Under the pieces are notes generated by a model. It was not told the origin of the DNA. It made no database searches and saw only the letters and a list, made by a program, of their open reading frames with translations. A stretch of 64,000 bases of DNA from Hahella sp. CCB-MM4 (lineage in GTDB: Bacteria; Pseudomonadota; Gammaproteobacteria; Pseudomonadales; Oleiphilaceae), in the NCBI RefSeq assembly GCF_002260525.1, contig NZ_MRYI01000017.1, forward strand, positions 62,001-126,000. Reading direction: 5' to 3'. How positions within the stretch are numbered: position 1 is the stretch's first letter; every line of letters begins with the position of its first letter. Positions 35,812-45,084 of this stretch are shown one piece after another. Made by a program: the position numbers and the translations under genes.

Positions 35812-36801
35812 ATGAATCGAAACAGAAAACTTCCACCACTACACGCCTTAAAGGCTTTTGAGGCAACGGCCAGAAGACAGAGTTTTTCCCTGGCCGCCGA
35901 AGAACTGAATGTTACCCAAGGCGCTATCAGCAAGCAGATAAAGGTACTTGAAGACTGGTACGGAGCCCCGCTCCTGCAACGTACGACCAAACAGCTCAAG
36001 TTGACCGAGGAAGGCAGAACCCTAAGTGAACATCTCACTCCGATGCTGGACGAACTTTCCTTTATCAGTATGAATATTTTGGAGCGGCATCAAAACTTAT
36101 TGCGCCTTCTGGTCAACCCTACCCTGGCGGTACGCTGGCTGTTCCCCAGGCTGGGGGCATTACAGAAACTGATGCCGGTTACCCAATTAAGGATCACCAC
36201 CAAATGGACACCCGCAGAGAAACGTTCAGACCTGGAGATGGAAAACTTTGACATTGTGATGCAGTGCGCGAGACGCCAGGAAGATGACCCCAACCTTCTG
36301 CGCGAAGAACAATTGATCCCGGCCTGCACCCCAGCCCTGCTGGCACAATACAATCACGATTGGCGACAAGTGATCCGTAACAGTACACTACTGCACCCGA
36401 CCGAAGACTTTGAAGACTGGCAACGCTGGCTGAAACAGTACCCGGTTGACGGAGCTGATCCGGAATCCGGCCTGACCTTCGACACGCTGGACATGCCGAT
36501 CACACTGGCTGTCCAGGGCCATGGTGTGGCACTGGCGGATCCCTTTTTCATCATGAATGAATTGGAAAACGGACTGTTGACCATCCCTCGCAATCATTTG
36601 CCGGACAGCGGTTGGGGTTATTATATGGTGACCCCGGCCAACCCGAGACGTCGGGAAATGATTGATATCGTATACGACTGGATGCATGAGGAGATCAAGA
36701 AAGATATGCGGCGGGTACAAGCCATGGTGACGTCCACCAACCTTTATCCTCTGGGCATTGAAGAATCCGGCTATGAGCGACAACAATCAGCCTCAGCGTA
36801 A
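35812..36801 (+). CDS. LysR-family transcriptional regulator (GcvA-like)
   Basis: 329 residues. N-terminal winged helix: LPPLHALKAFEATARRQSFSLAAEELNVTQGAISKQIKVLED, followed by the type-2 periplasmic-like effector domain. Divergent from the MATE exporter with a short shared spacer (146 bases), a classic arrangement for LysR control of its neighbour. Its 3' end overlaps the dinB start by 29 bases. Effector unknown. Confidence 0.9.
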   Translation: MNRNRKLPPLHALKAFEATARRQSFSLAAEELNVTQGAISKQIKVLEDWYGAPLLQRTTKQLKLTEEGRTLSEHLTPMLDELSFISMNILERHQNLLRLLVNPTLAVRWLFPRLGALQKLMPVTQLRITTKWTPAEKRSDLEMENFDIVMQCARRQEDDPNLLREEQLIPACTPALLAQYNHDWRQVIRNSTLLHPTEDFEDWQRWLKQYPVDGADPESGLTFDTLDMPITLAVQGHGVALADPFFIMNELENGLLTIPRNHLPDSGWGYYMVTPANPRRREMIDIVYDWMHEEIKKDMRRVQAMVTSTNLYPLGIEESGYERQQSASA

Positions 36802-37867
36802 AATTATCCATATCGACGCGGATTCCTTCTACGCTTCAGTGGAGATCAGGGAAAATCCCTCTCTGGCAGATTTGCCCGTCGCCGTGGGAGGCAGTCCGAG
36901 TAGGCGCGGGGTCATCTCCACCTGCAATTATGTGGCACGTAAATATGGTGTGCACTCGGCCATGTCGTCGGCACGGGCCATACAGCTTTGCCCGCAATTG
37001 GTTTTTGTCCGCCCGCGCTTTGAGCTGTATCGCACTGTCTCCCGACAAATTCAGGAGATTTTCAGGGAATATACCGACTTGATTGAACCTCTGTCTCTCG
37101 ACGAGGCCTACCTGGATGTCACCAACTGCCACCAATGCAAAGGCAGCGCGACCCTTATCGCAGAGGAAATCCGGCAGAAGGTTCGGGAAAGAGTCAATGT
37201 GACAGTTTCAGCCGGTGTCGCACCTAATAAATTTCTGGCAAAGGTCGCCAGCGATTGGAACAAGCCGGATGGTATCTTTGTGGTGAAGCCAAAAGATGTC
37301 AGCCGTTTTGTCTTTCAACTTCCGGTCAAGAAAATCAACGGTGTAGGCAAAGTCACTGCCGCTAAAATGGAGGGGCTGGGTATCATCACCTGCGGAGATC
37401 TCCAGCTCTGGACGATCGCGGACCTGACCAGACATTTCGGTAATTCCGGTGAACGCCTGTATAGACTGGCCAGAGGAATTGACGACCGGCCGGTTAATAC
37501 TGACCGTATTCGAAAATCCCTGTCCACCGAGCATACCTATGACAAAGACCTTATGGATTATGCTGCGGTTGAAGAACGGGCTCCAGCGATATACGAGGAG
37601 CTGACCCACCGCTATGGCCGCGTCAGCGACCAGTATCGGGTTACCAAGCGATTCGTCAAAGTGAAGTTTGCGGACTTTACCCAGACAACTCTGGAAGAAT
37701 TGATTCCTTCTCCAAGCGAACCCTGGCAAAGCCTGCCGGATTTCCTCCGTCTTTTGAAAGCCGCCTGGGAGCGCCAGTCCAAACCTGTGAGATTGCTGGG
37801 CATGGGCGTCAGACTGAAAGATGTAAAAGAGTCTTTGGTGGGAGAACAGCTATCCCTGTTTGACTAG
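36773..37867 (+). CDS. dinB: DNA polymerase IV (DinB)
   Basis: 364 residues from ATG 36773 (an in-frame TTG at 36758 is the alternative); the reading frame overlaps the end of the LysR gene by 29 bases. Y-family polymerase: HIDADSFYASVE near the N-terminus, YRxxSxxI segment, catalytic LSLDEAYLDVT, the helix-hairpin-helix INGVGKVTAAKMEGLGIITCGDLQ, and the C-terminal clamp-binding-like EQLSLFD. It bypasses damaged bases without proofreading. I do not see a LexA box directly upstream; the start lies in another gene. Confidence 0.96.
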   Translation: MSDNNQPQRKIIHIDADSFYASVEIRENPSLADLPVAVGGSPSRRGVISTCNYVARKYGVHSAMSSARAIQLCPQLVFVRPRFELYRTVSRQIQEIFREYTDLIEPLSLDEAYLDVTNCHQCKGSATLIAEEIRQKVRERVNVTVSAGVAPNKFLAKVASDWNKPDGIFVVKPKDVSRFVFQLPVKKINGVGKVTAAKMEGLGIITCGDLQLWTIADLTRHFGNSGERLYRLARGIDDRPVNTDRIRKSLSTEHTYDKDLMDYAAVEERAPAIYEELTHRYGRVSDQYRVTKRFVKVKFADFTQTTLEELIPSPSEPWQSLPDFLRLLKAAWERQSKPVRLLGMGVRLKDVKESLVGEQLSLFD

Positions 37868-38157
37868 AGCATGTTCTCTCTCATTTTCTCTCTCAATTTA
37901 ATCAGGGCCTGTTCGCTCTCATTCGTTAGCCTCTGCCCTCCTCCCTTCGTATATCTGTCCCGGCGTACCCCGGGAGTATGAGAACGTCTTAACGACGTAG
38001 GATTTTCCGCTAATACTTCTGATGTAATGTTGGCGATACGCTCATTTCCTGTTTCTGAAGAAAATGAACTACAAAGAAAATGAGCAGATAAATAAAGCCA
38101 GTAAAAAACGGCAAAGAACAACAATATTTCCGGAGAGGTATTTATGACAGACCGCAT
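37864..38157 (-). CDS. Doubtful small hypothetical protein
   Basis: About 97 residues from an internal ATG. An open frame of this length overlaps the kinase start by 14 bases on the other strand and otherwise fills a 276-base gap. The C-terminal half (SLRRSHTPGVRRDRYTKGGG then SEQALIKLREKMREN) is basic and helix-like. The N-terminal half reads through the presumed promoter of the kinase and looks non-coding. No ribosome site; could be chance. Confidence 0.22.
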   Translation of the reverse strand: MRSVINTSPEILLFFAVFYWLYLSAHFLCSSFSSETGNERIANITSEVLAENPTSLRRSHTPGVRRDRYTKGGGQRLTNESEQALIKLREKMRENML

Positions 38158-39034
38158 CTGCATTATCGGTGGAACTTCAGTAGACACGATCGTTCACCTT
38201 GACCAACTCCCCGATGGGAGCCCACAGACGATCTGGCCGCGGGAATGCTATCGAGCTGTCGGCAGCACCGGATCAGGCAAGGCATACAACATGAAAGCCC
38301 TCGGCATGGACGTCTGCCTGCATACGATTCTGGGATCTGATCCTGAGGCCGATATTATCCAGCAGCAAATGGCTGACCGAAAAATCCGACTGTTGATTGA
38401 TCGCTCCAATGAACCGACAGAGCAGCACGTTAACCTCATGGGAGCGGCCGGCGAGAGGATTTCCATTTTTACACATCCATCAGTGGTCCCTGAACACATC
38501 GACTGGCAACCGGTGAAAGAGGCTATGGAAAGTTCCGATCTGATCGTGGTCAATATCCTGGAATATGCCAAGCCCGCACTGGCTTTGGCGATGACAACCG
38601 GCAAGATAATCTGGACAGACCTTCATGACTACGACGGCCTTAACGACCATCATCAGCCCTTTATTGACGCCGCTGATATCATTTTTCTGTCCAGCGATAA
38701 TTTCCCCGGATACCGGGAATTTATGCAGCAGATGATCACACGGGGAAAACAATTTGTTGTCTGCACCCACGGTGGACAGGGAGCCACACTACTCAATGAC
38801 AAGGGTGAATGGATTGAGCAACCCGTGTTCAAAGTGGATCAGGTCAGGGATACCAATGGTGCCGGTGACGCCTTCTTCAGCGGCTTTCTGTTTGGTTACC
38901 TCAAAGGTTATACGTTGTCTGATTGCATGCAACTGGCGGCCGCCTGTGGTGCACTTTGCGTCACCTCCAAACAGTTGGCCGGCGAAGATCTCAATTCAGA
39001 GCATCTGATAAAAATGGCCAATTTACCCGATTGA
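38144..39034 (+). CDS. PfkB-family carbohydrate kinase
   Basis: 296 residues with ribokinase fold. N-terminal ICIIGGTSVDTIVHLDQLPDG, a GSTGSGKAYNMKALGMDV segment (PfkB signature 1 region), and the catalytic signature 2 DTNGAGDAFFSGFLFGYLKG with the base aspartate. GGAGAGG precedes the ATG. Phosphorylates a sugar or nucleoside; the substrate cannot be read from the sequence. Single gene. Confidence 0.9.
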   Translation: MTDRICIIGGTSVDTIVHLDQLPDGSPQTIWPRECYRAVGSTGSGKAYNMKALGMDVCLHTILGSDPEADIIQQQMADRKIRLLIDRSNEPTEQHVNLMGAAGERISIFTHPSVVPEHIDWQPVKEAMESSDLIVVNILEYAKPALALAMTTGKIIWTDLHDYDGLNDHHQPFIDAADIIFLSSDNFPGYREFMQQMITRGKQFVVCTHGGQGATLLNDKGEWIEQPVFKVDQVRDTNGAGDAFFSGFLFGYLKGYTLSDCMQLAAACGALCVTSKQLAGEDLNSEHLIKMANLPD

Positions 39035-39172
39035 CATATCACCCCATCGATATAGCCCTCTTGAGATACTAACAATTACTTATAGCGGCCAGACCAAGTA
39101 TGGACAAACCTTAATGTGGTCTTAGCTTCAACAACAAAAATTAAGAAACCAGGGAAACAAGAGAGGTTAACG

Positions 39173-39586
39173 ATGCAAGCCAGTGAGATGTCCTTTACGG
39201 AAAAAAGGCGTACCAGAAGATACCCGGCAGTTGAGTTATGCGCATATATCCTGCGCCGCAAAGCCATGTTGATCAGCCTGTGGGATGAGGTCCAGGTGAT
39301 TGACTACAGCCATCTAGGAATGGCTTTCACTGCCGATTCAGAACTTCTGGATAAGAAAAACCTCACCTTGTCGATTGAGCTGAAAATGGAAGTGGGTGAT
39401 ATCAAGGTAGACCGAATCAATGCAAAAATCTGCCATACCAAAAACCTCGGGGGGTTGCATCGCTATGCGGTGGAGTTTGAGAAAAGCGGTGATTCCGGCC
39501 TGATGCCACAGTTGGTCAGAATTGAAAGCCTGCTGACTCGAAGCCAGAACCTCGCTCAGCGAATCGAGAAGCAGTCACGAGGCTGA
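39173..39586 (+). CDS. PilZ-domain protein (c-di-GMP receptor)
   Basis: 137 residues from ATG 39173, with GAGAGG seven bases upstream (a GTG at 39116 would be longer). The PilZ consensus is present: RRxxR at the start (EKRRTRRYPAVE), then the D/N-x-S-x-x-G motif (VIDYSHLGMAF). These are the c-di-GMP contacts. Single domain, so an adaptor. No neighbouring target is evident. Confidence 0.82.
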   Translation: MQASEMSFTEKRRTRRYPAVELCAYILRRKAMLISLWDEVQVIDYSHLGMAFTADSELLDKKNLTLSIELKMEVGDIKVDRINAKICHTKNLGGLHRYAVEFEKSGDSGLMPQLVRIESLLTRSQNLAQRIEKQSRG

Positions 39587-39675
39587 ATGACCCACACGAA
39601 CGACCATCGGTGGTGGGTGGTATTTGGCCGTTCGTTTTCTTTCCTTGCTTTTCTCAACACCCTTACATTTTAATG

Positions 39676-39720
39676 AACTGTCTTAGCACTCTTAACTGTC
39701 TTAGCACTCCTAACTGTCTG
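39676..39720. repeat. 18-bp tandem repeat, 2.5 copies
   Basis: Unit AACTGTCTTAGCACTCTT at 39676-39693, a near-identical copy at 39694-39711 (one change), then a partial third. It lies between two convergent stop codons. Confidence 0.85.
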
Positions 39721-39724
39721 AGAG

Positions 39725-40387
39725 CTAGCGTTTCACCGCCAGAGAGACGCCGTCAGCAATCGGCACCATCGCATACTCCACCCGCTTATCGCCCTGCAGT
39801 TTTTTATTCAAGGCACGAATCGCTCGGGTATCTACATCCTGTACTGTATGGTCTGCCACTCTGCCTCCCCAAAGAACATTGTCTATGGCGATGAGGCCAC
39901 CAGGGCGCAGTAACCGCAAACAGGCTTCGTAATAGCTGTCATAGTTTTCCTTGTCCGCATCGATAAAGGCGAAATCAAAGGTTCTGGCGTGCCCCTGATC
40001 GAGCAGGGTCTGCAAGGTTTCCAAGGCGGGGGCGAGACGCAGATCTATGCGCTCGCTCAAACCGGCCAGACACCAGTAACGACGGGCGATGGACGTCCAT
40101 TCTTCACTGACGTCACAGCACACCAACTGCCCGTCTTTTGGTAATGCATCAGCGATACAGATCGAGCTGTATCCGGTAAATGTTCCCACTTCAATCGCTT
40201 TACGTGCACCGCACAGTTTGACCAACAAGCTCAAGAACTGCCCCTGCTCGGGCGCGATCTGCATTTTGGCATATTCGTCTTCTGCCGTTTCCACCCGTAA
40301 CGCGTGAAGAAGTTTGCTTTCCCTGCTAGTGGTATCCACAAGATAATTCAACAAATCTGCTGACATATTAAGTGTTTTATTGGACAC
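39725..40387 (-). CDS. SAM-dependent O-methyltransferase (CCoAOMT-like)
   Basis: 220 residues from GTG 40387, chosen because GGAG stands seven bases upstream; the ATG at 40366 and the frame to 40429 are alternatives. Class I methyltransferase with the CCoAOMT pattern: KAIEVGTFTGYSSICIADALP (SAM loop), VCCDVSEEWTSIARRYW, FDFAFIDADKENYDSYYE (metal-binding DAD) and GLIAIDNVLWGGRVAD. Catechol-type or small-molecule O-methylation is likely. Single gene. Confidence 0.9.
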   Translation of the reverse strand: MSNKTLNMSADLLNYLVDTTSRESKLLHALRVETAEDEYAKMQIAPEQGQFLSLLVKLCGARKAIEVGTFTGYSSICIADALPKDGQLVCCDVSEEWTSIARRYWCLAGLSERIDLRLAPALETLQTLLDQGHARTFDFAFIDADKENYDSYYEACLRLLRPGGLIAIDNVLWGGRVADHTVQDVDTRAIRALNKKLQGDKRVEYAMVPIADGVSLAVKR

Positions 40388-40517
40388 GTATTTTCTCCTT
40401 CTTATTTCCCGGGTCTGCCGGCGGCTCAATCAATGGGAAGAGGGCCCGGCAAACCTCGGTCCAACATAACTCTTTTTTCCGCCAAATTCGACAATTGAAA
40501 ATATGGGGATAGATGTC

Positions 40518-41825
40518 TCAGCAAATCGGAAGATCGAAATAGAAACTGCATCCCACAGGCTCATTTTGATAGTTCAATGATCCCCCATGGGCTTCAATGA
40601 TTCTGCGGCTGATGAATAATCCTAGACCGGATCCACCTGAGAGCCTGGTTTCGCCTTTCGCTGCCTGCGCAAAAGGCCGGAAGATGTCTTTATGAAAGTC
40701 CTGCGGAACGCCGGGACCAAAGTCTCTGACAGCAATCCGGGCAAACTCTCCATGCTGCTTCAGGGAAATCTCAATGACTTCACCATCAACGCCAAACTTG
40801 ATGGCATTGGATACCAGATTCAGTACGACCTGAAAAATCCGGTCTTCATCCGCTGTGACCTTCAGGTCGGTTTCCATATCAGTACGTATGCGCAGTCCCT
40901 TTTCCTCTGCCATTTTCATGCAGAATGCGGAGGTCTCACTCAGTAAGGTATTCAGGGGAAAACAGGACTTATGCAGCGGCATGTTTCCCGACTGCAGACG
41001 TTCCAGATCAAGAATATCATTCACCAGCCGTATCAGACGTTCTGAATTTCGCTTTCCCATAAGGATCAGCTCTCTGGTGGCTTCCACTCCGGAACGTCCC
41101 TGAACCTCACCTTCCGCGATCTGTTCAATCTGCTTCTGCAACAATGACAGCGCGCCGAATAATGCCGTCAACGGCGTTCTCAGCTCGTGAGCCACCATAC
41201 TGGTCCAGTTCCTGCGCTCGATCTCCATAGCGTTGTATTCAGACACGGCCCTGCGCCTGGCATTTTCGTATTGATGACAGATGGCAGAAACAAACAGCAT
41301 GGAAAATACGGTCGCCATGACCCGCCCGACGACGGCTCCATCATCCCAGCGATACTCAAGCACCTCGCGATAATGTAAAGCCACCAGCGCAAATAAACCT
41401 GATGCCAGTATCAACGTCGAACGCAGTGCTTTTAATTTCGACCCGACAAAGCTTGCCAACAAGGGCACTGCCGGCATCCAGACCAGCACTCTTGAAGAGA
41501 CACCACCGTCAGTAATGGCAATACAAAGCAGAATGAGAGCCAACAGGCCCACTAAAAGATCACTGGTCAGGGCCAGATTCCGATAAGTCCAGAGAATAAA
41601 GAGAAACCCCAGCAGAATGGGTACCAGGGAAAATGTCAGAACCGTGCTTGCAACCAGCCCCAGGGAACTGATTCTAACGATGCCCATGATCAGAGCACTG
41701 ACGGCGCCGTACAGGATGATACCGACCACGACCCTTGCCCGCGCCCTCTCCTCCGTATCAAGCGTCTCAACCGGTGTCAGCTTATCGATAAATGTGGCCT
41801 GAAGTTTAAGGAATCGTTGTATCAA
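40518..41825 (-). CDS. Orphan sensor histidine kinase with six-helix membrane domain
   Basis: 435 residues. Six membrane helices (about 30-190) form an integral sensor without a large external loop. Kinase core: WTSMVAHELRTPLTALFGALSLLQ with the phospho-acceptor His, N-box LNLVSNAIKFG, and GGSGLGLFISRRIIEAHGG. There is no response regulator beside it, so its partner is elsewhere. Signal likely membrane-derived or intramembrane; unknown. Confidence 0.88.
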   Translation of the reverse strand: MIQRFLKLQATFIDKLTPVETLDTEERARARVVVGIILYGAVSALIMGIVRISSLGLVASTVLTFSLVPILLGFLFILWTYRNLALTSDLLVGLLALILLCIAITDGGVSSRVLVWMPAVPLLASFVGSKLKALRSTLILASGLFALVALHYREVLEYRWDDGAVVGRVMATVFSMLFVSAICHQYENARRRAVSEYNAMEIERRNWTSMVAHELRTPLTALFGALSLLQKQIEQIAEGEVQGRSGVEATRELILMGKRNSERLIRLVNDILDLERLQSGNMPLHKSCFPLNTLLSETSAFCMKMAEEKGLRIRTDMETDLKVTADEDRIFQVVLNLVSNAIKFGVDGEVIEISLKQHGEFARIAVRDFGPGVPQDFHKDIFRPFAQAAKGETRLSGGSGLGLFISRRIIEAHGGSLNYQNEPVGCSFYFDLPIC

Positions 41826-41979
41826 AACGGTTACCGATCGCCTGCAGGTTTCGGGTGATCCCTGAGTTGCTGATTTACAACACAGAAATTGACCATGCGG
41901 TTAACTAAGCATAGACATAAATTCGACATTTTGGCTCGGAGCCGGTTAATCTCCTGCTACAGACAATTCAGGAGAATTT

Positions 41980-42288
41980 ATGATCCAGCATGTTGTACTT
42001 TTCAAATTGAAACCTGATGCCACCCGGGAACAGATCACTGTGATGGATCAGAGTCTTGCGGCTCTGTGTCACAGCGTTGAGGGGTTGCTCTTTTACAGCG
42101 GAGGGCCTAACAACAGCCCGGAGAATCTGGAGAGGGGTTACAACTTTGGGTTTGTCATGGCATTTACCGACGTGAAAGCCCGTGACAACTATCTCCCCCA
42201 CCCGGAGCACGAAAGGGTCAAGGAGATTATTGGTGAACTGCTGCTGGACGCAGAAGACAATGTGCTCGTCTATGACTACGAAATCTAA
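41980..42288 (+). CDS. Dabb-family stress-responsive alpha/beta barrel protein
   Basis: 102 residues. Starts MIQHVVLFKLKPDATREQI, then YNFGFVMAFTDVKARDNYLPHPEHERV, typical of the dimeric alpha-beta barrel (Dabb) family. AGGAG precedes the ATG. Some Dabb proteins are cyclases or decarboxylases in polyketide or aromatic pathways, others have no known activity. Single gene. Confidence 0.85.
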   Translation: MIQHVVLFKLKPDATREQITVMDQSLAALCHSVEGLLFYSGGPNNSPENLERGYNFGFVMAFTDVKARDNYLPHPEHERVKEIIGELLLDAEDNVLVYDYEI

Positions 42289-42334
42289 GGCCCACAGACA
42301 GCCCCAAAACAAAGTTCTACGGTAGCGGCGACAT

Positions 42335-43231
42335 TCAGATCGGGGACACCACTCTGCTCCGTTCCTGTTTCAAGGCGAGAATGCTATGGACGGCAATTGT
42401 CCCGATCACGATCACTCCCCCAACAAGGGCCAGCGAAGGCGGTATTTCGCCCACAACCCACCACACCCAGACCGGAGCCAGAACAGTCTCTATCAGCAGG
42501 AACAAACTCACTTCGGGCGACGGCAGATAACGAGTGGCAACCATGATCAGCAATGACGCCATCGGCATTTGCAGCAGCCCCATCAAAGCAAGCCAACCAT
42601 AACTATCGGCCTCAAGCGTCAATGGATGCGCGAAAGGTAATGCCAGTAACGCTGCTACCATCCCACTGACAGCGATGATAGGGATGCGGGGAATTCCCGG
42701 GTTGGAGCGCAGAATCGTCAGGGACAGCCCCATCAATATCGCCAGTACCAGCGCCAGGCCATCCCCCAACCAGCCACCACTTTCCATGGAGCTGGAAAAC
42801 ACCACCGCCACACCGAACATACAGGCCAATATTGCCATCGAGGTACGCAGCCGGATAACTTCACCGATCAGCAGCCATGAAAACAATGCGGCAAAAAACG
42901 GCGAACTGGACAGGATCACCACCGTGTTGGCCACCATGGTATTGGAAACCGAGAGTACAAAGAGTCCGGTAGACACCCCGTACAAAAGAGCAACACTCCA
43001 GGCTGCTCCCGCGGTCTCCTTGACCAGCATGGCACGCCACTGCCCGGACCTGACAGACAGGCTGGCCATGGTGAGGAAAATAAAGAATCCGCGCCAGAAC
43101 ATGACGTCCCACTCGTTGGCCGCTGCCAACCTTACCAGCAGCGCGTCAAAGCTCAGGACAGTCACTCCTATGATGGCCGCCCAGGTTCCCTGCAAACGGT
43201 GTGATGCCAGGTTGAGATGAGAAGGAGTCAA
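42335..43231 (-). CDS. DMT-family (EamA) transporter
   Basis: 298 residues, ten predicted membrane helices in two EamA repeats. First repeat IIGVTVLSFDALLVRLAAANEWDVMFWRGFFIF; second repeat GLSLTILRSNPGIPRIPI and ATRYLPSPEVSLFLLIETVLAPVWVWWVVGE (typical P-x-E-x-x-E helix). Likely exports amino acids or other metabolites. Divergent from the sigma-54 activator. Confidence 0.87.
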   Translation of the reverse strand: MTPSHLNLASHRLQGTWAAIIGVTVLSFDALLVRLAAANEWDVMFWRGFFIFLTMASLSVRSGQWRAMLVKETAGAAWSVALLYGVSTGLFVLSVSNTMVANTVVILSSSPFFAALFSWLLIGEVIRLRTSMAILACMFGVAVVFSSSMESGGWLGDGLALVLAILMGLSLTILRSNPGIPRIPIIAVSGMVAALLALPFAHPLTLEADSYGWLALMGLLQMPMASLLIMVATRYLPSPEVSLFLLIETVLAPVWVWWVVGEIPPSLALVGGVIVIGTIAVHSILALKQERSRVVSPI

Positions 43232-43380
43232 AGCGGTCCACCCAATTCAAAATACGGTATTGTGTTACGGATAACGGGTGATCTCAAGGGCGATTTACAC
43301 CTATACAGAACACCGGGATTATCATATGGTGAGCCTCAAATAATAATTTGAAATTCAATACAAAAGGCTATCTTCACGAG

Positions 43381-44766
43381 ATGATCACAACACAGTTCCT
43401 CAAGGAAGACCCTCTGGTGCACGTGGTGGACAGGTTCTGCGAGGGCAGCATCATCGTTGACCGTCATGCCAATATTCTCTGGATCAGTCAGAAGTACCGC
43501 AAGCTGCTTGAACTACCGGATGACACTCTGGTCGAAGGAAAGTCAGTGGAAGAAGTCATCCCCAACAGCATGATGCGTCAGGTGGTGGAGAGTGGTCAGC
43601 CGATTCTACTGGACATGCTACGGATTCGGGGAACCTGGATGGTGGTCACCCGTATCCCGATCAGAGACGATGAAGATCAGGTGATGGGCGGTATCGGTTT
43701 TGTCTTTTACAAGGAACTGGATTACCTCAAACCTTTCGTAGAGAAGTTTGCCCGTCTGCGCGGCCAACCGACGACCGCGGAAAGACAGCTGGCCGAAATG
43801 CGTCAGGCGAAGTACAGCTTTTCAGATTTCAAAGGTCGCAGTGAAGCCACCAGACAATTGCTGAAGCGAGCTCGCCAGGCGGCTGAACTGGACACAACAG
43901 TGTTATTGCTGGGCGAGACCGGCACCGGTAAAGAGGTGCTGGCACACGCCATTCATCAGGCTTCGGTGAGATCAGAACGCCCCTTTGTCTGCGTCAATAT
44001 GGCCGCCATACCGGAGAATTTGCTGGAGGCAGAGTTTTTTGGCGTTGCCCCCGGCGCTTATACCGGGGCCGACCGCAAAGGCAGGGTCGGAAAAATTGAG
44101 CTGGCCAACGAGGGAACCCTGTTCCTGGACGAAGTCGGTGATCTCCCCATCGGCTTGCAGAGCAAGTTGCTCCGGGTGCTGCAGGAGCAGGAATTCGAAC
44201 CCCTGGGATCCAACAATATCACCCGGGTCAACGTCAGGGTCATTGCGGCCACCAGTCGTGACTTAAAATCCATGGTGGATGAAGGCAACTTTCGCGCGGA
44301 TCTTTACTATCGCCTCAATGTCCTGCCTATCGAAGTTCCTCCCCTGCGGGATCGGTTGGAAGATATCAGCCTGCTTGCCGAAAATATGCTTGAAGAGTTC
44401 AGCCAGGCAACCGGATTGCCTCACAGGCACCTGGACCAGTCCGTGATCAATCTGCTGCGCAGCTACTCCTGGCCGGGTAACGTCAGGGAATTACAGAACA
44501 CTTTGGAGAGGGCCTTTATTTTTGCTGATGAGAACGAACTGGCCTTGGCCGACTTCCCGCAATTACGCAAGTCTGTCAGCGATCGTCAGTTATCCCGCAC
44601 CAGTCATCCTGTCGAACCTCTGCACAAAACGCTTGAAAAAGCTGAGCGGGAGGCTCTTATGAATGCTTTGAAATCGTCCGGCAATAACCGCAGCCACGCG
44701 GCCAGGTTACTGGGAATATCGCGGGCAACGTTCTATGAAAAATTGCAGCGACACGGCCTGGTCTGA
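43381..44766 (+). CDS. Sigma-54-dependent transcriptional activator with PAS domain
   Basis: 461 residues from ATG 43381 (a TTG at 43348 is the longer form). PAS-like N-terminus (about 12-120), then the AAA+ domain with Walker A GETGTGKE, the GAYTGA loop that contacts sigma-54, Walker B GTLFLDEVGDLP and the R finger region FRADLYYRLNVLPI, and a C-terminal Fis-type helix-turn-helix (SSGNNRSHAARLLGISRATFYEKLQRHGLV). Sits directly upstream of the TRAP operon, whose promoter is a clear -24/-12 site, so it is the likely activator. Ligand sensed by the PAS domain is unknown. Confidence 0.93.
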   Translation: MITTQFLKEDPLVHVVDRFCEGSIIVDRHANILWISQKYRKLLELPDDTLVEGKSVEEVIPNSMMRQVVESGQPILLDMLRIRGTWMVVTRIPIRDDEDQVMGGIGFVFYKELDYLKPFVEKFARLRGQPTTAERQLAEMRQAKYSFSDFKGRSEATRQLLKRARQAAELDTTVLLLGETGTGKEVLAHAIHQASVRSERPFVCVNMAAIPENLLEAEFFGVAPGAYTGADRKGRVGKIELANEGTLFLDEVGDLPIGLQSKLLRVLQEQEFEPLGSNNITRVNVRVIAATSRDLKSMVDEGNFRADLYYRLNVLPIEVPPLRDRLEDISLLAENMLEEFSQATGLPHRHLDQSVINLLRSYSWPGNVRELQNTLERAFIFADENELALADFPQLRKSVSDRQLSRTSHPVEPLHKTLEKAEREALMNALKSSGNNRSHAARLLGISRATFYEKLQRHGLV

Positions 44767-44813
44767 CCGGGCCTTATCACCCCAGAACACCTTCTGATTC
44801 GACCGATATTGAG

Positions 44814-44830
44814 CTGTCAGGAAATCCATA
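44814..44830 (+). promoter_or_regulatory. Candidate activator binding site 1 (UAS)
   Basis: CTGTCAGGAAATCCATA on the plus strand, closely matching the reverse complement of the second site (CTGTCCGGAAATCGAGA). About 200 bases upstream of the -24 element, the usual distance for enhancer sites of sigma-54 activators. Confidence 0.5.
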
Positions 44831-44939
44831 CACTGTCTTATTTTTCGTACACGATTATTTTCTACTGATAAAACAAAGAGATAGACAACGTCTTCCGATA
44901 AATCTCCTCGAATATCAGTTGAAAATAGCCGAAACCACG

Positions 44940-44959
44940 CTGTCTCGATTTCCGGACAG
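44940..44959. promoter_or_regulatory. Candidate activator binding site 2 (UAS)
   Basis: Near-palindrome CTGTC-TCGATTTCCG-GACAG. Its reverse strand repeats site 1 at 13 of 17 positions or better. Roughly 80 bases upstream of the promoter. Binding by the adjacent activator is inferred. Confidence 0.52.
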
Positions 44960-45020
44960 TCGCAATCCACCAAAATCCCCCATAAAACCTATCTTATTGA
45001 TTTTTAAATAGAATAAATCC

Positions 45021-45036
45021 TGGCCCATCCCTTGCT
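45021..45036 (+). promoter_or_regulatory. Sigma-54 (-24/-12) promoter
   Basis: TGGCCC-ATCCC-TTGCT: invariant GG (45022-45023) and GC (45034-45035) separated by exactly ten bases, as required. Transcription should start near 45047, leaving a leader of about 38 bases before dctP. Confidence 0.85.
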
Positions 45037-45084
45037 ATTTATCTAATCGTCAAAAACTCAGCAATAAAAACAATCGGAGTTCCC

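Larger units (their letters stand above)
44767..45084. other. Regulatory region of the TRAP operon
   Basis: About 318 bases between the activator and dctP, with no gene. It contains two related inverted-repeat-like sites (44814 and 44940) and the -24/-12 promoter at 45021; these have their own entries. Confidence 0.7.
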
